From positions 248,001 through 312,000 of the forward strand of contig JADJMD010000012.1 of NCBI GenBank assembly GCA_016709765.1: a stretch of DNA of 64,000 nucleotides, given 5' to 3'. The DNA comes from Ignavibacteriales bacterium (GTDB lineage Bacteria > Bacteroidota > Ignavibacteria > Ignavibacteriales > Ignavibacteriaceae). The notes under the pieces were generated by a model. It saw only the letters and a program-made list of their open reading frames with translations. It had not been told where the DNA came from and searched no databases. Below are positions 27,694 through 37,164 of this stretch, one piece after another; the stretch's first letter is position 1; the number at the start of each line of letters is the position of its first letter. The position numbers and the translations under genes are program-made.

Positions 27694-28695
27694 CTATATT
27701 TTTATTTCCTGCTTTTTTTCAGCGGAAAGATACATTGCTTCAATTATTTTCATTCGCTGCATCGCTTCTTCTCCGGGAGAAAAAACGGGATTCAAACCTT
27801 TTATTGCACCAATAAAACTTTTTAGTTCGTTAAGATAAGACTTTTTAAATAATACAGTAGGATTATCCACCTGAGTTGGTGTTAAATTAATGTAATCATT
27901 TTCAACCTTCTTATATAATTTGAAAGGATTTGATGAAAAACTGCCTTTTGTTCCATACACATCTAGAAAAAAATGATCTTTTTCAACTGGAAGCGACCAG
28001 CTTACTTCCATATTTATAACAGCAGAGTTATCACATTTTACACAACTGATTGACGTATCTTCTACACTTTTTGTGTAATGATAAAAATTTTGTGAACTTA
28101 CTGAAGTGATCTTCGGATAATCAAGCAACCATAAAGCTAAATCTAATATATGGATTCCTAAATCAATTATAACACCGCCGCCGGATTCTTCTTTTTTTGT
28201 AAACCACTTTTCGCTGCTGCTTTGTTTTCGTATCCATCCACATTTAATATAAAAAGGATCACCAATTTCTTTTGTGTTAATAAAACTTCGCAGCAGCATT
28301 GTGTCTGGCCTGTATCGAAGATTCATACCCACCATTAATTTTCTTTTATTCTTTTTTGCAGCATCAACTATTTTTTTTGCTTCAGTGTAAGTTCTTGCAA
28401 GTGGCTTTTCAACCAGAACATCTTTGCCAGCATTAAGACAATCGATAGCAATGTCTGTGTGTGTGCTTGTTGGGGTCGCAATGATTACAGCCTCAATATC
28501 ACTTTTCTCAAGCATATCATTGTAGTTTGTAAATCTCTGTTTAACATTAAATTTATCAGAAATTGTAAGGAGTCTATTTTTATTTACTTCAGCAACCGCG
28601 GTCAGTTCAGCATTTGAAACTTTGGTAAGATTTGGAAGATGTACTAACTGAGCCACGCCACCTAATCCGATAACTCCAATTTTAACTTTCTCCAT
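27694..28695 (-). CDS. Gfo/Idh/MocA-family oxidoreductase
   Basis: A 333-residue NAD(P)-dependent oxidoreductase. The Rossmann motif GLGGVAQ is at 10-16 and the family motif EKPLA near 96 carries the conserved Lys. The C-terminal domain includes GGGVIIDLGIHILDLALWLL. Substrates in this family are sugars, inositols or similar; the specific one cannot be told. Its ATG overlaps the dxs stop by one base (TAATG). Confidence 0.92.
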   Translation of the reverse strand: MEKVKIGVIGLGGVAQLVHLPNLTKVSNAELTAVAEVNKNRLLTISDKFNVKQRFTNYNDMLEKSDIEAVIIATPTSTHTDIAIDCLNAGKDVLVEKPLARTYTEAKKIVDAAKKNKRKLMVGMNLRYRPDTMLLRSFINTKEIGDPFYIKCGWIRKQSSSEKWFTKKEESGGGVIIDLGIHILDLALWLLDYPKITSVSSQNFYHYTKSVEDTSISCVKCDNSAVINMEVSWSLPVEKDHFFLDVYGTKGSFSSNPFKLYKKVENDYINLTPTQVDNPTVLFKKSYLNELKSFIGAIKGLNPVFSPGEEAMQRMKIIEAMYLSAEKKQEIKI

Positions 28696-30617
28696 TAGAC
28701 AGAAACCTCATTATTAATCTTTTTTAAGTGAGTGAATTCTTTAACTCTTTCAACAATTCCATCCGGATCGATTTCGAGAATTTTATGTAATTCTTCTTGT
28801 GTACCATGATCAACAAATTTATCTGGTATTCCGATAAATTGTAAATCATTTTTATAATTTTTTGAAATGAAATATTCAGCAACAGCACTGCCAAAACCGC
28901 CAGGCAAATTATTCTCTTCCAGCGTAATTATTTTTTTAAACTTTTCTGCAACTATATCTAACATTTCAGTATCAATTGGTTTTGCAAATCGCATATTAAT
29001 TACTTCACAGCTAATTCCCTGCTGTTTAAGTTTAGTGGCAGCTTTTATTGAATAGTCAACCATCGAACCAAGTGCAAGCAAAGCAACATCACCTCCATCA
29101 ACTAGTTTCTCTGCTTTACCGATTTCAAGTTTTCTAAAATCTTCTTTTATTTCTACTCCGAGTACTGAGCCTCTTGGATATCTTAATGCAATCGGACCGT
29201 TTTTATATTCAACCGCAGTAAAAAGCATATCCCGCAATTCAGCTTCATCTTTAGGAGCCATGATCACCATTCCCGGAATCATACGAAGATATGAAATATC
29301 AAAAACTCCGTGATGAGTTGGGCCATCTGCTCCGACCAATCCGGCTCTATCCATAACAAAAACAACGTGCAACTTTTGTAATGCAATATCATGAATTATC
29401 TGATCAAACCCGCGTTGCAAGAATGTAGAATAAATTGCAACAACCGGAATGATTCCTTGGGTAGCCATACCTGCCGCAAATGTAATACCGTGTTCTTCTG
29501 CAATTCCAACATCAAAATAATTTTTAGGACATGCTTTTTGCAGATAATCTAAACCAGTACCATCCGGCATTGCACCAGTTATACCGATTACTTTAGGATT
29601 GTTTTTCACAATCTCAACTAAAGCCTCGCCAAATATTTTTGTGTAGGATGCTGGCCCTCCCGATTTTTTAATAGCTTCACCCGTCAATTTATCAAATGGA
29701 GTTGAAGCGTGAAGTCGTTGACTATGTCCTTCAGCAGGCTTGTAACCTTTTCCTTTTTCCGTAATAGCATGAATTAAAATTGGCCCTTTTAATTCTTTTA
29801 TCTGCTCAAATATTTTTACAAGCTGGTGCATATTGTGTCCGTTAACCGGTCCAAAATATCTAAAACCTAATGCTTCAAATAACATTCCCGGAGTTACAAC
29901 TGCTTTTATTCCACTTTCAAGGCGTGCTGCAATTCTTCTTAATCTATCGCCAAAGTGATCAAGCTTTCCTGTAAGATCCCAAACCTGTCCTTTAAATTTA
30001 TTGTATTCAGGATGTGAAATCATTTCCGTAAAGTAATTAGAAATCTGCCAAACATTGGGAGCTATTGACATGTTATTATCATTTAAAACCACAATTATAT
30101 CAGATTTTAAAACTCCTGAATTATTCATGGCTTCGTAAGCCATACCTCCCGTCATTGCACCATCGCCGATTATTGCGATGACTTTTCGATTCGGTTCATT
30201 GTTAAGATCACGAGCAGCAGCCATGCCAAGCGCAGCAGAGATAGAAGTGGTTGCATGACCAGCACCAAAAGAATCATACTCGCTCTCACTTCGTTTAAGA
30301 AACCCGCTGATACCGTTTAATCTTCTAATCTTTTTTAAAGCTTCTTTTCTTCCGGTTAAAATTTTATGTGGATATGCTTGATGGCCGGTGTCCCAAACAA
30401 CCAGATCGTAAGGTGTATTAAAAACTTTGTGGATTGCTACAGTTAGTTCCACTGTTCCTAAACCGCCGCCAAAGTGTCCGCCAATTTCAGAAATAGTATC
30501 AACAAGATATTCACGAATATCCTTACAAAGTCCTTTTAACTCCGTAATATCCATCTGTTTAATATCCGACGGATAATTTACTTTGGAAAGGACAGGATAT
30601 TTTTCAACTTCAGACAT
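28695..30617 (-). CDS. dxs: 1-deoxy-D-xylulose-5-phosphate synthase
   Basis: A 640-residue thiamine-diphosphate enzyme making DXP from pyruvate and glyceraldehyde 3-phosphate, the first step of MEP isoprenoid synthesis. HFGGGLGTVEL (substrate His), DTGHQAYPHKI, the ThDP motif GDGAMTGGMAYEAMNN, and the transketolase segment DRAGLVGADGPTHHG are intact. It follows xseB by 26 bases; the xseB-dxs neighbourhood is common in bacteria. Confidence 0.98.
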   Translation of the reverse strand: MSEVEKYPVLSKVNYPSDIKQMDITELKGLCKDIREYLVDTISEIGGHFGGGLGTVELTVAIHKVFNTPYDLVVWDTGHQAYPHKILTGRKEALKKIRRLNGISGFLKRSESEYDSFGAGHATTSISAALGMAAARDLNNEPNRKVIAIIGDGAMTGGMAYEAMNNSGVLKSDIIVVLNDNNMSIAPNVWQISNYFTEMISHPEYNKFKGQVWDLTGKLDHFGDRLRRIAARLESGIKAVVTPGMLFEALGFRYFGPVNGHNMHQLVKIFEQIKELKGPILIHAITEKGKGYKPAEGHSQRLHASTPFDKLTGEAIKKSGGPASYTKIFGEALVEIVKNNPKVIGITGAMPDGTGLDYLQKACPKNYFDVGIAEEHGITFAAGMATQGIIPVVAIYSTFLQRGFDQIIHDIALQKLHVVFVMDRAGLVGADGPTHHGVFDISYLRMIPGMVIMAPKDEAELRDMLFTAVEYKNGPIALRYPRGSVLGVEIKEDFRKLEIGKAEKLVDGGDVALLALGSMVDYSIKAATKLKQQGISCEVINMRFAKPIDTEMLDIVAEKFKKIITLEENNLPGGFGSAVAEYFISKNYKNDLQFIGIPDKFVDHGTQEELHKILEIDPDGIVERVKEFTHLKKINNEVSV

Positions 30618-30643
30618 TAATCGTCTCCATTTTAAATCAAAGT

Positions 30644-30871
30644 TTAATCTTCTTCTAAATTATTAATTTCATTTAGATCTTTTTTTAAAACTGTAACTTT
30701 TAGTTCAGCTTTTTCCAAAACAGTTAAACATTCTTTGGATAACTTTACACCTTCTTCAAAAAGCTGTATTGAGTCTTCCAACCCGTTTTGACTATTTTCT
30801 AAAGCAGTTGTAATTTCTTCAAGGCGCGCTAATTTATCTTCAAAATTATTAGATGATTTTTTCTTACTCAT
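30644..30871 (-). CDS. xseB: Exodeoxyribonuclease VII small subunit
   Basis: A 75-residue helical protein with FEDKLARLEEIT, LENSQNGLEDSIQLFEEG and KLSKECLTVLEKAE, the XseB signature. It binds XseA to form exonuclease VII. Its start overlaps the xseA stop by four bases. Confidence 0.95.
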   Translation of the reverse strand: MSKKKSSNNFEDKLARLEEITTALENSQNGLEDSIQLFEEGVKLSKECLTVLEKAELKVTVLKKDLNEINNLEED

Positions 30872-32052
30872 TTTATCTCAATCTCTCCATCATAGAATTT
30901 TATAATTGAAGGCTCACCTGTTTTAAAACTAAACTTACGTGCTATAAATTTTGAATTTTGTTTGATAAGTGCAAACCCTTTTTTTAAAGTCTTTTCAATA
31001 TCATTAGCTTCTATTGATTTTGAAATCAGTTTTATTCTATTTGATAATGTTAAAATTCTTCTTTCAATTTCCTTAACCATTTTATAGGAATTCATATCAA
31101 CCATTTGAGAATATTTACGAATCTTTTCTAAAGGATATCTGAAAGCGTAAGAAGAAATCTGATCTTCAATTTCAGATCTATAATTTGCTAAAGTTCGCTC
31201 AATTATATCACAACTTAATGAATATGAATCTTTTATAAAACTTTTTATTTCCTCAATATCAGGTGTTGCTAATTCCATTGCAACGGAAGGCGTTGGAGCT
31301 CGTAAATCAGAAACAAAATCTGCAATAGTAAAATCAACTTCGTGCCCAACTCCGCTTATAATAGGAATTTTGGATTTATAAATAGCTCTTGCAACAATCT
31401 CTTCATTAAAAGCCCAAAGATCTTCAATAGATCCTCCACCACGTGCGACAATAATAACATCAATATCGCTGAAAGAATTCAATTTGTGAATACTTTCAGC
31501 AATATTTTTTGCAGCGCCTGCGCCCTGAACTTTTGTAGGCACAATTAATAACTGTAACAAAGGAAATCTTCGTTCAGCAACTGAAATCATATCTTTTACA
31601 GCAGCACCATCAGAAGCAGTTACTAGGGCAATTTTTTTTGGAAATGTTGGGATTTGTTTTTTGTTTTCTTCATCAAACAAACCTTCTTCAAAAAGTTTTT
31701 TCTTTAGTCGTTCAAAAGCTGCTTGAAGTTCACCTACTCCGGAAGGTTTCATCGAACGCACATCAATTTGGTAGCTGCCGCGTGGAGGATAAACCGTAAT
31801 GCGCCCTGTAACAACTATTTTCATTCCATCTTCGGGAGTAAAGAAAACGTAATTGTTTACCCCTTTCCACATCGTACAATTAATTACAGCGCCTTCATCT
31901 TTTAGATTAAAATACCAATGACCAGAGCCGTGTGCTTTGAAGTTAGAGATTTCTCCTTCGATACTAATTTTTTCAAAAGTTGATTCAAGAATAAACTTAA
32001 TCGATTTAGTAATATCACTTACAGAATATATTTGTTCTATTGCCTCACGCAT
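30868..32052 (-). CDS. xseA: Exodeoxyribonuclease VII large subunit
   Basis: A 394-residue nuclease subunit. The N-terminal OB fold includes ISNFKAHGSGHWYFNLKD; the catalytic region has TASDGAAVKDM, ARGGGSIEDLWAFNEE and ISGVGHEVDFTIADFV, then a coiled-coil part and a short C-terminal end. It degrades single-stranded DNA from both ends. It is nine bases downstream of the 277-residue membrane protein gene. Confidence 0.97.
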   Translation of the reverse strand: MREAIEQIYSVSDITKSIKFILESTFEKISIEGEISNFKAHGSGHWYFNLKDEGAVINCTMWKGVNNYVFFTPEDGMKIVVTGRITVYPPRGSYQIDVRSMKPSGVGELQAAFERLKKKLFEEGLFDEENKKQIPTFPKKIALVTASDGAAVKDMISVAERRFPLLQLLIVPTKVQGAGAAKNIAESIHKLNSFSDIDVIIVARGGGSIEDLWAFNEEIVARAIYKSKIPIISGVGHEVDFTIADFVSDLRAPTPSVAMELATPDIEEIKSFIKDSYSLSCDIIERTLANYRSEIEDQISSYAFRYPLEKIRKYSQMVDMNSYKMVKEIERRILTLSNRIKLISKSIEANDIEKTLKKGFALIKQNSKFIARKFSFKTGEPSIIKFYDGEIEIK

Positions 32053-32060
32053 TTATAAAA

Positions 32061-32894
32061 TCATTCAAGAGTATTTTCAATTTTATTTTTTTGATTTTCT
32101 ATTTCATTATAGTCTAGTTCAGAACCGAGAACGCTGTGTGGGATAAGATAAACTATAAACATTAAAATTGATGCAAAAATTATCCAGCGTTTTGGATTAA
32201 CAGATTTTTTCATTGCGACTAAAGCGATTATCCATCCGATTACAGCAATTAAAGTTTTATTATCTGTTAAATCAATTCCGAATGGAACACCTGTCCAGAA
32301 TTCCCCAAAAGCATATTTCTGCATGATTGGACCAAAGATCATTCCGCCAAGAATCAATAATCCGAAAGTCCAATAAACCAATTTTTTATATTTAGGTTCT
32401 TTGTTAAAAAATTCAAGTCCTGTTCTTGTTGAAAATAACATTGCCATAAAAATTAATATAACGTGTGGGATTATTACAAAAATTGGAACATCACCTTTAA
32501 ATCTGATAACAACTGGTTGATGATTGTTAAGTAAAACTTTATTGGAATCTTTTTCCAAAGTAATTCGGTACATCAATTTACCTGCTGGCGGTTGATGCGG
32601 AAGATTACTTGAGAGAAATCCATTTTTAAAAATCATCTCAACGGAACTCCAATCATCATTTGTTTTATATCGTTTCCAATCCATAACTCCCCTAATATTT
32701 TCATCATCAGTTTTGATTTTTATTTGATGATCTTTTGCACCACCGTGACTTCTATCTAACGAATACTTTATTGTCTTACCATTAAGGTTCGCTTCACCGG
32801 AAAGTGGATAGGTTGGTCCTGTCATTCGTTGATAAGCTGCGGTTAAAACCGTAAGGATAAATGCGATAATCCATAGTAAAATTGATTTTTTCAT
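32061..32894 (-). CDS. Membrane protein of unknown function upstream of xseA
   Basis: A 277-residue protein. One N-terminal hydrophobic segment (about 5-21) is followed by a ~110-residue soluble, probably periplasmic, domain and then four hydrophobic segments in the C-terminal half. I do not recognise a family. It is the first gene of the xseA-xseB-dxs-Gfo-regulator-kinase run. Real coding is supported by length and operon position. Confidence 0.75.
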   Translation of the reverse strand: MKKSILLWIIAFILTVLTAAYQRMTGPTYPLSGEANLNGKTIKYSLDRSHGGAKDHQIKIKTDDENIRGVMDWKRYKTNDDWSSVEMIFKNGFLSSNLPHQPPAGKLMYRITLEKDSNKVLLNNHQPVVIRFKGDVPIFVIIPHVILIFMAMLFSTRTGLEFFNKEPKYKKLVYWTFGLLILGGMIFGPIMQKYAFGEFWTGVPFGIDLTDNKTLIAVIGWIIALVAMKKSVNPKRWIIFASILMFIVYLIPHSVLGSELDYNEIENQKNKIENTLE

Positions 32895-32949
32895 TCCTGC
32901 ACAGATAAATTCTTAATAATTTTGTGGAGAAATTTACAAATAAATTCAG

Positions 32950-35481
32950 CTAAAATTTAACACTTACACCAAAGGTTGGCAGAATTGGAAACATATTATT
33001 TTGTTCCCTCCCAAGTGTTAAATCTTTCGTAATAAAATAATCGTAGTTAACAACATTTTTTCTATTGTAAACATTTATAACATCAAGGTAAAACACCCAA
33101 TCAATATTCCAAAAATCAGTGATAAAATTAAATCTTAAATCAAGCCTATGATATGCAGGTTTGCGGGCATTTAATTTCTTATCTCCAAAATCAACATCAT
33201 ACACTACTTCACCTTCACCATTTGGATCATTAAAACTTTTTCGGGTTGCAATTACGGGAGTTTCGGGAACTCCATCACCATTTTGATCTTGCAAAATTAT
33301 TCGTGGTTTAATACCAACAGGTTCACTATACGGAAATCCCGAACCAAATTGCCAACGTACTCCAACATTAAACCAGGTATTAAAATCATAATTTAAAACA
33401 ATGTTAACAGTATGTGTCTGATCAAAGCGGAAAGGTAATTTTATTCCATCTTCAAATCGGTTTGCATAAGCGAGTGCGTAAGAAATCCAACCGCTTAATT
33501 TGCTGTTGTTCATAACATTTCTTTTAGATAAGAAAAATTCAAATCCATAAGCCTCACCGTAAGAATTGTTAATTGGAATTTGAGTAAGTGAATCACCACC
33601 AATTGGAACAGGTCTTGTCCAGCTAGAAGGATAGAGTGGATTTCTGCCGGGTATAATTTCAGTTACAAATTCTGTCCCATTAACTTTTTTTTGCACAATT
33701 AAATCGCTAAAATCTTTATAGTAAGACTCAAAGCGCAAACTCCACTCATTAGTTAACCATCTTTCAATTCCGATAACATAATGAATCGCCTTTTCTGCGT
33801 CGAGTGGTTTTGTGTAAACATCAGCCAGATCGAAAAGTACATTTTGATCACGAAGTTTCTCGTAGCCGGGTGATTGATAATAAATACCCCATACACCTCG
33901 CAAAGTTGTAATTTCATCTATAGCATAGGAAAAAGAAAGTCTTGGTGCTATGTAACCTTTACCTAGTAAATTGTAAAAATCAAATCTTAAACCTGGATTA
34001 ATAAAAAGTTTTTCTGATACTTTAAAATTATTTTGTGCATATGCTCTGTAACGATTGTAAATCTTTATATCCTTTAAATCACTTAGCGCCGCACGAAACT
34101 GTGGATTAGCTGCAAAGATAGCTTTTAAGTTTGGATCAAGATCAAAAGTGAAATCCATTGTGGTCTTCATAAAATCCACACCGGCACCTGCTTCAAAAAC
34201 ATTTTCATTCCACAAAAAAGTAAACTTATCATCAATAGTAACTTTACGATAATCAAAATCACCATTGAACTTAAAACCCAATAAATAAGGCTTTAACGTA
34301 TCGGGAATAGCTTCTTTAAAATCATCTCTGTTTAAAGATGGATCTAGAATTTCTGAATTGAAATCAGTTGTACCGTTATTTTTGTACCAAGAAACTATGA
34401 GTTTGTTTAAGTAATTTTTTGTTGGAGCAAAATGCCATGCCGCTGAAACAATATCATTTCTTGAAATGTTGTAAACACCAATGCTATCTGGAGTGTTGCG
34501 TTCTTTACCACTTACAACATCAACACCGTCACGAGATAAAATTCCGTTAATTAAAATTTTGTGACCATTAAAGGGACCGAAGACAAGTTTGGTTTGAAAA
34601 TCATAAAAGTTTGGAAACGATGTATTATCATCAACCAAGCCTGCGCTTTTTACAAATGGTTCAATAATAAGATCATAATAAGTTCTGCGTGAGTTAACTA
34701 ACCAACTTCCTTTAATATTAAAAGGGTTTTTTCCTTCAAGCACAATATTTGCATCAACAATTGAAGTATTGATATTTCCTTTAAGATATTTTGTATTATC
34801 CCCCTCACGATTTGTTACATCTAAAACCGCGGATAATCTATCACCATACTTTGCAGGAAATCCACCGGACATTAAATTTACATCAGAAACGGCATCCGGA
34901 TTAAACATACTTACAACACCATAAAGTCTGTATGGATTAAACACTTCCACATCATCCATAATTATTAAGTTCTGATCGGGCCCACTGCCACGCACAACAA
35001 GCTGTGATGAAAAATCATTCGGAGCTAAAACTCCGGGCAATGATTGAAGTGTGCGTAACACATCTTCCGCAGCGCCTGGCAATATTTTTGCGTTTCTAGG
35101 ATTTAGATCGATTACACTCGTTCGTGTGTCATTTTGCTGTTGAACTTTCATTCCCGTTACTTGAACAGATTCTATTTCAATTACAGCCTCACTTAATGTT
35201 ACATTAAGTTCAGTCGTTTTATTTGTATGAATTATTACATCAACAACTTTTGTTAGATGGCCGATTGCACTAAATCTTACTTCGTGTTCACCTGCAGGAA
35301 TACCTGTTATTTTGTAATTACCGTTTTCATCGGCACCCGCACCAAGATTTGTGTTCAGGATAAATACATTTACAGACGGCAAAGCACCGTTTTTATCAGT
35401 CACTTTTCCAGACAAACTTCCTGTTTGAGCAGATAGAGTAAAGTTAATTAGTATAAAAATTGTTAACGCGAATAATTTCAT
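32950..35481 (-). CDS. TonB-dependent receptor with N-terminal carboxypeptidase-regulatory-like domain
   Basis: An 843-residue outer-membrane receptor. I start it at 35481, where MKLFALTIFILINF begins a proper signal peptide; the frame could extend 17 residues upstream but those break the signal. After the signal comes a CarboxypepD_reg-like domain (about 22-105: GSLSGKVTDKNG, GAGADENGNYKI), then the plug (GAAEDVLRTLQSLPGV, VVRGSGPDQNLIIMDDVEVFNP) and a ~600-residue barrel ending in VSVKF. It imports an unidentified ligand. No surface lipoprotein partner (SusD) is adjacent. A perfect palindrome lies 13 bases upstream of the ATG. Confidence 0.93.
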   Translation of the reverse strand: MKLFALTIFILINFTLSAQTGSLSGKVTDKNGALPSVNVFILNTNLGAGADENGNYKITGIPAGEHEVRFSAIGHLTKVVDVIIHTNKTTELNVTLSEAVIEIESVQVTGMKVQQQNDTRTSVIDLNPRNAKILPGAAEDVLRTLQSLPGVLAPNDFSSQLVVRGSGPDQNLIIMDDVEVFNPYRLYGVVSMFNPDAVSDVNLMSGGFPAKYGDRLSAVLDVTNREGDNTKYLKGNINTSIVDANIVLEGKNPFNIKGSWLVNSRRTYYDLIIEPFVKSAGLVDDNTSFPNFYDFQTKLVFGPFNGHKILINGILSRDGVDVVSGKERNTPDSIGVYNISRNDIVSAAWHFAPTKNYLNKLIVSWYKNNGTTDFNSEILDPSLNRDDFKEAIPDTLKPYLLGFKFNGDFDYRKVTIDDKFTFLWNENVFEAGAGVDFMKTTMDFTFDLDPNLKAIFAANPQFRAALSDLKDIKIYNRYRAYAQNNFKVSEKLFINPGLRFDFYNLLGKGYIAPRLSFSYAIDEITTLRGVWGIYYQSPGYEKLRDQNVLFDLADVYTKPLDAEKAIHYVIGIERWLTNEWSLRFESYYKDFSDLIVQKKVNGTEFVTEIIPGRNPLYPSSWTRPVPIGGDSLTQIPINNSYGEAYGFEFFLSKRNVMNNSKLSGWISYALAYANRFEDGIKLPFRFDQTHTVNIVLNYDFNTWFNVGVRWQFGSGFPYSEPVGIKPRIILQDQNGDGVPETPVIATRKSFNDPNGEGEVVYDVDFGDKKLNARKPAYHRLDLRFNFITDFWNIDWVFYLDVINVYNRKNVVNYDYFITKDLTLGREQNNMFPILPTFGVSVKF

Positions 35482-35493
35482 AGATTTATTTTG

Positions 35494-35515
35494 TTTCTTA
35501 TGTAAACATAAGAAA
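35494..35515. promoter_or_regulatory. Perfect palindrome just upstream of the TonB receptor gene
   Basis: Arms TTTCTTATGT and ACATAAGAAA around AA form a 22-base perfect inverted repeat 13 bases upstream of the start codon. No T-tract follows, so it is not a standard terminator. It may be an operator or a translation-blocking hairpin. Confidence 0.45.
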
Positions 35516-35550
35516 GTGGTAAAACATTCCATTTGACTTAAATCAATGCG

Positions 35551-36396
35551 TTATAAATAAAGAGAGAAGAAGCGGGTATAAAGTCCTAAATTTATTTCGT
35601 GAAAGTTTGAGTTTGAATCACCGGGTTTAAAGTTATAGCGGTAACGTGTGTAAAATGTAAATGTATCCAGCAAGGTAAACCATCCTAAAGAAACTTCAGG
35701 CGCAAATCCATTTTGACCGGAAAAATTTGTGTATGCTGAAACTCCTGTAGAAATATATTCTATATAGTCGATTGGAAATATTTTTTTGTATCCGAGTCGA
35801 GTAAAATTTTTATTCTCAGCATCAAATATGAAAGTATATTCAAATGAAAGATAGCTTGATGGATAATTACCTTTTTTTGCTCTGAAGGAAATAATTGGAA
35901 TTTCTTTTGTGAGGCTATAATAATGATTTCCGTCATTGATGGTATATCCCGGCATAGGCAAAACAAAAACAGAACCTGCAAATAAACACAACGTCCAAAT
36001 ACTTGAACCTTCACTAACCATTGGCTCAAAAGGTAAATCAAATTCAAACTCTTCTGAAATATTTTTATTACCCATTGAATCGATTGCTTCAATTACAAAG
36101 TTTACATTTTTATCTGAGAATTTTAAGGAGCTAATATCTATTTTAGCTGAGTGAGCTTCATTCAATCCACTGGAAACAAGGTATTCATATTGTCCATCAA
36201 TAATTACATTACTTAAACATACTTCGCTGGTATAGAATGATAAGATAAAAATGTATGGCGGTTCCTGCTTTACATAAGCATCAATCAAATAAACTTCTAT
36301 TCCACTAGAATCAATTTCAGTTTCAAACTCTTCTTGTGACAAAATTAAAGGCGAAATAAAAATTAGTAGTGCTAATAATAAAAACAATTTTTTCAT
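35551..36396 (-). CDS. Exported protein of unknown function upstream of the TonB receptor
   Basis: A 281-residue protein with a clear signal peptide (1-20, ending LILSQ). The first half of the mature part looks like a small beta-sandwich; the second half has alternating strands, is rich in Tyr/Phe, and ends in TRFFSLYL, as in small outer-membrane barrels. No family recognised. It lies 69 bases upstream of the receptor start on the same strand and may be its partner. Confidence 0.72.
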   Translation of the reverse strand: MKKLFLLLALLIFISPLILSQEEFETEIDSSGIEVYLIDAYVKQEPPYIFILSFYTSEVCLSNVIIDGQYEYLVSSGLNEAHSAKIDISSLKFSDKNVNFVIEAIDSMGNKNISEEFEFDLPFEPMVSEGSSIWTLCLFAGSVFVLPMPGYTINDGNHYYSLTKEIPIISFRAKKGNYPSSYLSFEYTFIFDAENKNFTRLGYKKIFPIDYIEYISTGVSAYTNFSGQNGFAPEVSLGWFTLLDTFTFYTRYRYNFKPGDSNSNFHEINLGLYTRFFSLYL

Positions 36397-36558
36397 CGAT
36401 TATAAATTATTGTTAAAGTTGAAACAAAGTTAGTAAAAGGATTTGATTTATATAAACTTAAAATATTTCTTGTGCTAGTATAGATTTTGTAATAATAAAT
36501 TCTAAAGTTGTATATGTAAATAATCAAATTTGTTGTTTTATTTAATTGATGGGTTAAT

Positions 36559-37125
36559 ATGGAATTTTTAGAATCCTTGAATCCCCTCTTAAAAACCTTT
36601 TGGTTTATAGCTATCCCAACTAGCATTATTTTTTTAATTCAAAGTGTAATGACGTTTACCGGAATGGATTCCTCTGAAGGAATTCAAGCGGATTTTGATA
36701 GTAATCTTGATAGCGGTGATGCTCCATTCCAGTTATTCTCTTTCAGAAATTTAATAAATTTTTTATTAGGCTTCAGCTGGTCCGGAATTGCATTCTTTGA
36801 AACTATCTCCAACAAAGTATTTCTATTTATTGCTGCAATAGCTGTTGGAAGTCTTTTTGTTTTATTATTCTTTCTAATAATAAAACAATTGATGAGGCTT
36901 GCGGAGGATAATACTTTTAACATAAATAAATCGATTAATAAAACCGCAGAAGTTTATATAAATATTCCAGGTGAGAAAAAGGGTAAGGGTAAAGTTCAAA
37001 TTAGCGTTGATGGATCTGTACATGAAATTGATGCAGTAACTGAAGGTGAAAAAATTTCTTCAGGAACTATTGTTAAAATTGTACGGATTGAAAACAATAA
37101 TTTATTAGTTGTAGAAAAATTATAA
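36559..37125 (+). CDS. NfeD-like membrane protein
   Basis: A 188-residue protein with three or four hydrophobic segments (about 13-33, 63-82, 88-112) and a C-terminal OB-fold domain (about 132-188, GEKKGKGKVQISVDGS... VVEKL), the layout of short NfeD proteins (YuaF type). These pair with flotillins in membrane microdomains. The flotillin gene follows 39 bases downstream, which supports the call. It lacks the N-terminal ClpP-like protease domain of long NfeD proteins. Confidence 0.85.
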   Translation: MEFLESLNPLLKTFWFIAIPTSIIFLIQSVMTFTGMDSSEGIQADFDSNLDSGDAPFQLFSFRNLINFLLGFSWSGIAFFETISNKVFLFIAAIAVGSLFVLLFFLIIKQLMRLAEDNTFNINKSINKTAEVYINIPGEKKGKGKVQISVDGSVHEIDAVTEGEKISSGTIVKIVRIENNNLLVVEKL

Positions 37126-37164
37126 TCAACTCATTTTTATAAAATCATTCTTAGAAGTAGTAAA

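Noticed and set aside
35482..35532. Upstream 17-residue extension of the TonB receptor
   Set aside because: It would put a Cys-rich stretch before the signal peptide and run through the palindrome; the ATG at 35481 starts a normal signal.
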